From: Planctomycetota bacterium
Lineage (GTDB): Bacteria; Planctomycetota; Planctomycetia; Pirellulales; Lacipirellulaceae
Direction of reading: 5' to 3'
NCBI GenBank assembly: GCA_024278035.1
Contig: JAJRUA010000316.1
Coordinates: 1-5,505 of the forward strand
DNA: 5,505 nucleotides
The position numbers and the translations under genes are program-made. Positions 1 to 4,402 of the stretch are shown one piece after another; the first letter of the stretch is position 1; each line of letters opens with the position of its first letter. Under the pieces are notes generated by a model. That model had not been told where the DNA came from and made no database searches. It worked only from the letters and a program-made list of their open reading frames with translations.

Positions 1-72
1 CGAACCACACGATGGGACGACTCGTGCAAGACGCCGCAGAACATTGCCACACCTTACGAGAACGCAAAATGA
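1..72 (+). CDS. C-terminal tail of an upstream gene overlapping hemE (partial)
   Basis: The frame beginning at base 1 is open and ends at TGA 70-72, giving 23 residues (RTTRWDDSCKTPQ, then NIATPYENAK). The TGA overlaps the ATG of hemE at 69-71 in an ATGA arrangement, which is typical of translationally coupled genes in an operon. Third codon positions in this frame are richer in G and C than in the hemE-frame extension over the same bases, which mildly favours this frame. The left part of the gene is outside the window and the visible tail is too short and featureless to assign a family. It could be a chance open frame, because 23 codons without a stop is weak evidence alone; the stop/start overlap is the main support. 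Confidence 0.45.
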   Translation, partial: RTTRWDDSCKTPQNIATPYENAK

Positions 73-1211
73 AAGTCCGCGAATTACTCGCCTCAACGGC
101 CAAGCCAACAAGTGACCTTACTCAGGGCGCGGACCGTCGCCAGCAATTGCGTGACGCCGTTGAAGGCCAACCCTGGGCGGAGAGCGATTTCCTACGGGCA
201 TGTCGATGCGAAAGCGTCAAGCGGACGCCCGTTTGGCTCATGCGCCAGGCGGGCCGCTACATGGCCGAGTACCGCGCTGTCCGTGAAAAGACGGGCTTTC
301 TTGAGTTGTGCAAAAACCCCCAGTTGTGCAGCGAAGTGATGTGTACGGCCGTCGATTTCCTCGGCGTTGATGCGGCAATTATCTTTAGTGATCTCTTGCC
401 AATTCTTGAACCGATGGGCATGGACCTCGAGTTTGCCAAAGGGGACGGGCCGGTGATTCACAATCCGGTGCGTGAGGCGGGCGATGTCGATCGGGTGATC
501 GACTTAGAGAACGTCGATTCGCTCCACTATGTGGTTGAAACCGTTCGGAAAACTCGGGCGGACCTGCCAGAGGGCCTGCCGTTGATCGGTTTTGCCGGTG
601 CGCCTTTTACGCTTGCCAGCTATGCCATCGAAGGGGGCGGAAGCCGAAACTACCTGCACACCAAAACCCTCATGCAGCGCGACGAGGGGGCTTGGGCCGA
701 ACTCATGCGCCGGCTTGCTCGGGCGGTGACGCTCTATCTGAACGCTCAAATCGCCGCGGGGGCACAGGCGGTTCAACTGTTCGACAGTTGGGTCGGTTGC
801 CTCGGGCCCGATAATTATCGCCGCTACGTGCTTCCCTACACACAAGAGTTGATCGCAGGGATCGATCCGCGGGCCGTGGTCATCCATTTCGGAGCGGGGA
901 ACCCCGAGCTTTTGCCGCTAATTGCGGAAGCGGGGGGCGACGTTATCGGCGTTGATTGGCGTATTCGGCTAAGCGATGCGTGGGATCGGATCGATGCCAC
1001 TTCGGCAACGGGCCACAGAGCCGTGCAAGGGAACCTTGATCCGCTCACACTACTTGCGGATCGCTCGACGATCGAACAGCGGACAAAAGAACTGCTCGAC
1101 AGCGTCGCAGGACGGCCAGGGCATATTTTCAATCTGGGCCACGGCATCGTGCCGCAAACTCCGCCCGAAAACGCACGAGCACTCATCGAAGCGGTGCACG
1201 CATATCGTTAA
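69..1211 (+). CDS. hemE: Uroporphyrinogen decarboxylase (HemE)
   Basis: This cytosolic enzyme of haem synthesis removes four carboxyl groups from uroporphyrinogen III to give coproporphyrinogen III. Both family signatures are present in the 380-residue product: PVWLMRQAGR at 54-63 and GFAGAPFTLASYAIEG at 174-189. The known active-site residues have clear counterparts: R59 and R63 in the first signature, D108 in IIFSD, Y185 in the second signature, S240 in FDSWVG and H358 in LGHGIVP. ATG 69 is chosen because it overlaps the TGA of the preceding frame and has a weak GAG purine patch 8 bases upstream. The frame is also open to ATG 12 and on to the window edge, so a longer start is not excluded; an in-frame TTG at 147 would give a product closer to the usual family length. 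The core begins at about residue 39 (SDFLRA), so the N-terminus is some 30 residues longer than in typical HemE. Function is near certain; the start is less so. Confidence 0.96.
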   Translation: MKVRELLASTAKPTSDLTQGADRRQQLRDAVEGQPWAESDFLRACRCESVKRTPVWLMRQAGRYMAEYRAVREKTGFLELCKNPQLCSEVMCTAVDFLGVDAAIIFSDLLPILEPMGMDLEFAKGDGPVIHNPVREAGDVDRVIDLENVDSLHYVVETVRKTRADLPEGLPLIGFAGAPFTLASYAIEGGGSRNYLHTKTLMQRDEGAWAELMRRLARAVTLYLNAQIAAGAQAVQLFDSWVGCLGPDNYRRYVLPYTQELIAGIDPRAVVIHFGAGNPELLPLIAEAGGDVIGVDWRIRLSDAWDRIDATSATGHRAVQGNLDPLTLLADRSTIEQRTKELLDSVAGRPGHIFNLGHGIVPQTPPENARALIEAVHAYR

Positions 1212-1214
1212 AAG

Positions 1215-1293
1215 GGCGAGCGGCGAGGCGTCAGCCCCCCGATGGCAGAGGTGGCCCTGACGCCATCGGGGGGCTGACACCCCACCGCTCGCC
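1215..1293. repeat. Long near-perfect hairpin repeat (REP/REPIN-like) after hemE
   Basis: Two 32-base arms, 1215-1246 and 1262-1293, are inverted copies around a 15-base loop. The outer block GGCGAGCGG and inner block GTCAGCCCCCCGATGGC match perfectly, separated by a six-base segment with three mismatches, so 29 of 32 positions pair. A competing fold is possible between GGCGTCAG 1227-1234 and CTGACGCC 1257-1264. It begins 3 bases after the hemE stop and fills most of the gap to the convergent 93-residue gene. Its length, symmetry and extragenic position fit a dispersed palindromic repeat. As RNA it would be a very stable hairpin that could protect or end transcripts from both sides, but no T-run follows, so a standard intrinsic terminator is not shown. 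Confidence 0.85.
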
Positions 1294-1323
1294 ATCCAAT
1301 GATTGGCTTGCGCGAGAATAGCA

Positions 1324-1605
1324 CTACGCCACGGGGCGGCGAAAATGCTGATAGGCCATCAACACTTCGTACAAATCGGCTGAGATCGTGACTTCGTCTT
1401 CCTCAAAATCGCTGAGCCAAGTTCGCTGGCTAAGAATCGCATCGGCCAAGAGGGGCAGCAACACACCCACAGGGGCGGTCACCGATTGGTTGTCGGCAGA
1501 CATTCGCGCTGCTGGCGCCCGGTCGGCCGTGGCCTCTTCCGGGCCACGATAGATTTTCAGTTGGCCCCGTTTCAGTTGACCCGGGTTCTGTTGACTTAGT
1601 CGCAT
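1324..1605 (-). CDS. Small conserved-type protein of unknown function (93 aa)
   Basis: I do not recognise a named family. The 93-residue product has a basic, polar, low-complexity N-terminus (about 1-40, with GQLK repeated at 9-12 and 14-17). A compact acidic and hydrophobic C-terminal part follows (about 43-90): a stretch resembling PVGVLLPLLADAI, then WLSDFEEDEVTIS, then DLYEVLMAYQHFRR. That region reads like a small folded helical domain and resembles, from memory, short hypothetical proteins of planctomycetes. No signal peptide or membrane segment is evident. ATG 1605 is preceded by GAGGG at 1616-1620 with a 10-base gap. ATG 1503 (residue 35) is an alternative that would retain the folded part as 59 residues. 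The gene converges on hemE across the 1215-1293 hairpin. Its upstream region contains a candidate promoter, operator and folded leader, which supports its being a real regulated gene. Confidence 0.7.
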   Translation of the reverse strand: MRLSQQNPGQLKRGQLKIYRGPEEATADRAPAARMSADNQSVTAPVGVLLPLLADAILSQRTWLSDFEEDEVTISADLYEVLMAYQHFRRPVA

Positions 1606-1615
1606 GTTGGCCGTT

Positions 1616-1620
1616 CCCTC
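1616..1620 (-). promoter_or_regulatory. Candidate Shine-Dalgarno for the 93-aa gene
   Basis: GAGGG (minus strand) lies 10 bases before ATG 1605. It is one of the few purine-rich ribosome binding sites in the window, and it supports the long start over the internal ATG at 1503. It sits immediately outside the predicted leader stem, so it would stay accessible when the stem is folded. Confidence 0.45.
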
Positions 1621-1621
1621 G

Positions 1622-1703
1622 GCAGGTGAATAGGGTGTTTTGCCGTCCCCTAGTGAGCGAACCGGTAGAGCCCGCTATTGGCTCATCGGCAGGGCTCACC
1701 TGC
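1622..1703 (-). promoter_or_regulatory. Nested-stem leader structure upstream of the 93-aa gene
   Basis: Three inverted pairs are nested in order. GCAGGTGA 1622-1629 pairs with TCACCTGC 1696-1703 (8 bp), TGCCG 1641-1645 with CGGCA 1687-1691 (5 bp), and TGAGC 1654-1658 with GCTCA 1681-1685 (5 bp). A competing pair, GAGCCC 1668-1673 with GGGCTC 1692-1697, overlaps the inner two stems and the end of the outer stem, so two mutually exclusive folds are possible. On the minus strand the element would occupy most of the leader between the candidate promoter at 1716-1742 and the ribosome binding site at 1616-1620. It matches no riboswitch class that I recognise by sequence. Folding has not been computed, and short GC-rich pairings can occur by chance. 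Confidence 0.35.
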
Positions 1704-1715
1704 AAAGTTAAGCCG

Positions 1716-1742
1716 ATTGTAACGATTTCCGGAAATCCGCAA
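1716..1742 (-). promoter_or_regulatory. Candidate promoter for the 93-aa gene
   Basis: On the minus strand TTGCGG (1737-1742) is followed after 15 bases by TACAAT (1716-1721). The -10 matches the sigma-70 consensus at 5 of 6 positions and the -35 at 3 of 6; the spacer is on the short side. A start near 1709 would leave a leader of about 100 bases before ATG 1605. The weak -35 suggests activation or an inaccurate call. Confidence 0.35.
1724..1737. promoter_or_regulatory. Perfect 14-bp palindrome, candidate operator
   Basis: GATTTCCGGAAATC is its own reverse complement. It sits almost exactly between the candidate -10 and -35 of the minus-strand promoter, the classic place for a repressor to block polymerase. 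It could instead belong to the plus-strand 75-residue gene, but that start is more than 240 bases away. The binding protein is unknown. Confidence 0.4.
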
Positions 1743-1750
1743 ATTTCTCC

Positions 1751-1772
1751 TGCCAGCACGCCATTGCTGGCA
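1751..1772. repeat. Short perfect hairpin in the 1606-1980 gap
   Basis: TGCCAGC 1751-1757 and GCTGGCA 1766-1772 form a perfect 7-bp stem with an 8-base loop. It lies just upstream of the candidate minus-strand promoter. No T-run follows on either strand, so its role is open. From here to the next gene at 1981 I see only weak 5-bp inverted repeats (1805-1821 and 1861-1880) and a pyrimidine-rich run just before ATG 1981. Confidence 0.4.
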
Positions 1773-1980
1773 AACCAACAAAGCCTGGGCCTTCGCCTTT
1801 GGCTAACCGTTAGGAGCGGTTCTCGGATGGCAGTCTACGGCCCCCCGCAGGCCAATTCGTCTTGCTAGCGAGGGGGCAAGCGACCGAAAACGAAACAGAC
1901 GGCCCCGTGACTTCCGGCGGCTCCGTGGCTTCCTTCGCTCTGCTTCCTACCTTTTCCCTCTGGACCCCCTGAAATCCGAC

Positions 1981-2208
1981 ATGTGGCGTTCGATGTTTCT
2001 CGCCCTTGGGGCTTACTGCTGTTTGCTTGGCCTTGAGGCCCTTGCCATCCAAAGGGCCGTTCTCAAGCCCCAGGTACGTGGCGGACAGGTCGTCGCGGCT
2101 GCACGCAATGTGACCCCCCCTGAATGGGCTCCGTGGAGCCTCCTGGCTGGCGGGACGATCGTGGTGCTCTATTCCTTCACGCTGCCGAAGAAAGTGAAAG
2201 AAGGCTAA
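1981..2208 (+). CDS. Small two-helix membrane protein of unknown function (75 aa)
   Basis: I do not recognise a named family, though it resembles short uncharacterised planctomycete membrane proteins. Residues about 4-25 (FLALGAYCCLLGLEALAI) form a first hydrophobic helix. A short polar loop follows at 26-50, ending in the TPPEWAPW region, and a second helix spans about 51-68 (SLLAGGTIVVLYSF). The tail TLPKKVKEG is basic, placing it on the cytoplasmic side by the positive-inside rule; with two helices the N-terminus would also be inside. The conserved-looking EWAPWSLL boundary and the ordered hydrophobicity argue for a real gene. ATG 1981 has no Shine-Dalgarno; a pyrimidine-rich run precedes it. 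A hairpin repeat lies 35 bases after the stop. No neighbour indicates a role. Confidence 0.7.
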   Translation: MWRSMFLALGAYCCLLGLEALAIQRAVLKPQVRGGQVVAAARNVTPPEWAPWSLLAGGTIVVLYSFTLPKKVKEG

Positions 2209-2242
2209 AAAAACGGCGGTATAGCAGGGGGATTTATTTACC

Positions 2243-2297
2243 AGCCGCAGGCGGAAGCCGCGGGGAAGCTGGAAAAACCGCGGCTTCCGCCGCGGCT
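2243..2297. repeat. GC-rich hairpin repeat (REP/REPIN-like) after the 75-aa gene
   Basis: The left arm 2243-2263 and right arm 2278-2297 pair over 20 bp with one bulged A at 2249, around a 14-base loop containing AAAAA. The shared core is GGCGGAAGCCGCGG. Each half is also partly self-complementary (CCGCGG at both ends of the right half), so a cruciform or two small hairpins could form instead. It is extragenic, 35 bases after the 75-residue gene, and could serve as a 3' end structure. Its sequence is unrelated to the 1215-1293 repeat, though its architecture is similar. The rest of the gap to ilvB (2298-2540) holds the possible promoter and the repeat described below. Confidence 0.8.
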
Positions 2298-2359
2298 AGC
2301 CCTTACTTGAGTCCAACGCAAGCAAAGCGGTAGGCCGACAGATGGGGGGCGCTGAGCGT

Positions 2360-2392
2360 AGATTTTTACTGTCGCAGGCAGCAATAATTGCT
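2360..2392 (+). promoter_or_regulatory. Weak candidate ilvB promoter with overlapping palindrome
   Basis: AATAAT 2383-2388 matches the -10 consensus at 5 of 6 positions; TAGATT 2360-2365, 17 bases upstream, is a poor -35 (3 of 6). The -10 is embedded in an AGCAAT-A-ATTGCT palindrome (2380-2392), which could be a regulator site. It is the most AT-rich stretch close before ilvB, and a start near 2395 would give a leader of about 145 bases. The call is tentative. Confidence 0.25.
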
Positions 2393-2418
2393 TGTTCTGG
2401 AGGGGGGGCGTCGCCTAT

Positions 2419-2476
2419 AGTGAGGGGCTGGCCTCGCCGCTGGGCCTGCCGGGGTCGGGGACGACCCGGCTCTCAC
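2419..2476 (+). repeat. Palindromic repeat copy A, upstream of ilvB
   Basis: The element starts AGTGAGG and ends CTCAC, so its termini are inverted (GTGAG/CTCAC). Its 3' half is a hairpin, CCGGGGTCG 2449-2457, loop GGGA, CGACCCGG 2462-2469, with one bulged G. The last 29 bases (2448-2476) match the reverse complement of 4348-4374 with two substitutions and a two-base gap. It lies in the presumed ilvB leader, 64 bases before the start codon. It is classed as a dispersed repeat because a second copy is present in the window; it could also affect ilvB transcription or translation. Confidence 0.7.
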
Positions 2477-2540
2477 AGAACCTTTTTCGGTGTGTGTTGT
2501 CCCCATTAGAAACATTGCCTTTCTTTCTACCCATTTCTCC

Positions 2541-4325
2541 ATGTCTACCGCTGCAACTGTTAAAAAAAAGACCAAGAGCGAACTCGCGACGGGGGCTGAC
2601 ATCCTTGTCCAGTCGATTGTGCGCCAAGGTGTCGAAACGATTTTCGCCTACCCGGGCGGTTGCAGCATGCCGCTGCATCAAGCGCTCACCCGTGTGAAGG
2701 ATAAACTCCGCACCATCTTGCCCCGTCATGAGCAAGGGGGTGGCTTCGCAGCTCAGGGCATCGCCCGTGCGACCGGCACGGTCGGCGTTGTCATGGCGAC
2801 CAGTGGTCCTGGAGCAACGAACCTTGTCACCGCCATTGCGGATGCCAAGCTCGACAGCGTCCCGCTTGTTTGTATCACGGGCCAAGTTCCGACCGCAGTG
2901 ATCGGCAGCGACGCGTTTCAGGAAACGCCCATGGTTGAAATCTGCCGGGGCATCACCAAACATCATTACTTGGTCACCGATGTGAACGATGTTGCCCGGG
3001 TGATGAAAGAGGCGTTCCTCATCGCCTCGACCGGACGACCGGGCCCCGTGTTGGTTGATATGCCGAAAAACATCCAGCTTGCCCAGTGCGTGCCCGACTA
3101 CGACTGTGAAGTGAATCTTCCGGGCTACGACCCGGTTAGCCCTAAGGCAAAGCCCGAGGCGATTCGCCAAGCGGCCGCTGCAATCAAACGCGCCAAGCGC
3201 CCTGTCATCTACGCCGGCGGTGGCATCATCACTGCCGAAGCCTCGGGCGAGTTGCGAGCGTTTGCCAAAAAGACGGGAATCCCCGTGACGACCACCGTCA
3301 TGGGCCTCGGCACTTACCCTGGAACCGACGAACTTTCTCTCGACATGCTCGGCATGCACGGATCGGTTTACGCCAACTATGCAGTGGACCAAGCCGACCT
3401 GTTGATTGGTCTTGGTGTTCGGTTTGACGACCGCGTAACGGGCAAGCTAGAAGCGTTCTGTAAGCATGGCAAGATCATCCACATTGATATCGACGCGGCG
3501 GAGATCAACAAGAACAAGCCGGCGCATATTCCCATGCAGAGCGACCTGAAGTACGCGCTCACGGAGCTCAACAAAATTGTCGAAGCCCCCGAAGATATTT
3601 CGGATTGGGTCGTTCAGTGCAAGTCGTGGAAAAAAGAGTTTCCTTTTGCTTACGATGAATCGTTTCCCGGTATCACGCAGCAGCATGCCATCCAAACCCT
3701 GTGGCAACTGACGCATAAAAAAGACCCGATCATCACGGTCGGCGTCGGCCAGCACCAAATGTGGGCTGCCCAGTTCTATAAGTTCGACAAGCCGCGCACG
3801 TGGCTCAGCTCCAGCGGTCTGGGCACCATGGGCTTCGGCCTGCCGGCGGCGATGGGTGTTCAAGCGGCGTTTCCGGACAAACTGGTCGTCGATATTGATG
3901 GCGATGGCTCGTTCCAGATGAATATCCAAGAGCTAAGCACACTGGTTTGCGAGAAACTCCCCGTGAAAGTGTTGCTGCTCAACAACCAGCACCTCGGAAT
4001 GGTCGTCCAATGGGAAGACCGCTTCATGGCAGGCAATCGGGCCCACACCTACCTCGGCCCTATCGACAAGCCAGAGTGGTCGGGTGAAGGCGATGGCATC
4101 GGCGAGCTTGACCAAGCGAATCGCTACGCCGACTTCGTCGCGATTGCGAAGGGGTACGGCTGTGGAGCTGCCTACGTCGAGAAGAAAGCCGACCTCGAAG
4201 CGGCGATCGAAGAAATGATCGCCTACGACGGCCCCTACATCCTGGACGTCGCCGTCCCCTACCAAGAGCACGTCCTGCCGATGATCCCCGGCGGAGGAAC
4301 GGTGAAGGATATTATCACGAAGTAG
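2541..4325 (+). CDS. ilvB: Acetolactate synthase, large catalytic subunit
   Basis: This thiamine diphosphate enzyme condenses two pyruvates to acetolactate, or pyruvate with 2-oxobutyrate to acetohydroxybutyrate, the first shared step of valine, leucine and isoleucine synthesis. The 594-residue product is of family length. The N-terminal cofactor domain carries the catalytic glutamate E64 in LPRHEQG and a SGPGATNL loop (88-95). The central FAD-binding domain contains RFDDRVTG (294-301). The C-terminal domain carries the metal and cofactor motif from GDGSF (453-457) to LLLNN (478-482), followed by [15 protein letters not shown], whose W491 matches the herbicide-site tryptophan of plant enzymes. 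ATG 2541 is preferred over GTG 2490, whose extra 17 residues are not family-like. There is no Shine-Dalgarno; a pyrimidine tract (2518-2540) precedes the start. Residues about 506-528 appear longer than in plant enzymes. No regulatory subunit gene follows, so one would be encoded elsewhere. Confidence 0.96.
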   Translation: MSTAATVKKKTKSELATGADILVQSIVRQGVETIFAYPGGCSMPLHQALTRVKDKLRTILPRHEQGGGFAAQGIARATGTVGVVMATSGPGATNLVTAIADAKLDSVPLVCITGQVPTAVIGSDAFQETPMVEICRGITKHHYLVTDVNDVARVMKEAFLIASTGRPGPVLVDMPKNIQLAQCVPDYDCEVNLPGYDPVSPKAKPEAIRQAAAAIKRAKRPVIYAGGGIITAEASGELRAFAKKTGIPVTTTVMGLGTYPGTDELSLDMLGMHGSVYANYAVDQADLLIGLGVRFDDRVTGKLEAFCKHGKIIHIDIDAAEINKNKPAHIPMQSDLKYALTELNKIVEAPEDISDWVVQCKSWKKEFPFAYDESFPGITQQHAIQTLWQLTHKKDPIITVGVGQHQMWAAQFYKFDKPRTWLSSSGLGTMGFGLPAAMGVQAAFPDKLVVDIDGDGSFQMNIQELSTLVCEKLPVKVLLLNNQHLGMVVQWEDRFMAGNRAHTYLGPIDKPEWSGEGDGIGELDQANRYADFVAIAKGYGCGAAYVEKKADLEAAIEEMIAYDGPYILDVAVPYQEHVLPMIPGGGTVKDIITK

Positions 4326-4347
4326 CCGAGGGAGCGGTCAGCTACGT

Positions 4348-4402
4348 GTGAGCCGGGGCGTCCTCGACCCCGGCGTGCTTCGTGCTCCCCCCTCGCCTCA
4401 CT
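4348..4402 (-). repeat. Palindromic repeat copy B, between ilvB and the symporter
   Basis: Read on the minus strand, this copy starts AGTGAGG and ends CTCAC, like copy A at 2419-2476, and shares a near-identical 3' half. Its hairpin is GCCGGGG 4352-4358, loop 4359-4367, CCCCGGC 4368-4374, a perfect 7-bp stem. An imperfect outer pairing (CGAGGGAGC 4327-4335 with 4384-4395, three bases bulged) could extend it. It occupies most of the 72-base convergent gap, and its left terminus contains the TGA of the symporter gene (4398-4400). It may act as a transcript end for both genes; no T-run is present. Confidence 0.7.

Noticed and set aside
1622..1703. A possible hammerhead ribozyme, because the minus strand reads CCGATGAG, close to CTGATGAG.
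   Set aside because: The conserved U is replaced, and the GAAA block and cleavage-site strand are not found in the required arrangement.
1626..1868. An 80-codon plus-strand frame in the intergenic region.
   Set aside because: It begins with GTG, has no ribosome binding site and no protein-like pattern, and it overlaps the palindrome and leader elements.
1810..2052. An 80-codon minus-strand frame overlapping the 75-aa membrane protein gene.
   Set aside because: The translation is low-complexity and charged; the plus-strand gene explains the region better.
2342..2509. A 55-codon frame before ilvB with Leu-Leu, Ile-Ile and Ile-Val pairs, a possible attenuation leader peptide.
   Set aside because: Branched-chain codons are not clearly enriched, no terminator/antiterminator pair follows in the right place, the frame runs through repeat copy A, and its start precedes the candidate -10.
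2490..2540. A GTG start for ilvB adding 17 residues.
   Set aside because: The added residues are not family-like and the ATG at 2541 gives the normal length.
2415..3392. A 325-codon open frame on the minus strand.
   Set aside because: It is antisense to the ilvB catalytic domain and its Arg/His/Gly-rich translation resembles no protein; it is a shadow of GC-rich coding sequence.
4352..4374. A rho-independent terminator for ilvB.
   Set aside because: The stem is strong but lacks a T-run on either strand, and the sequence is a second copy of a repeat; it is listed as a repeat, with termination only a possibility.
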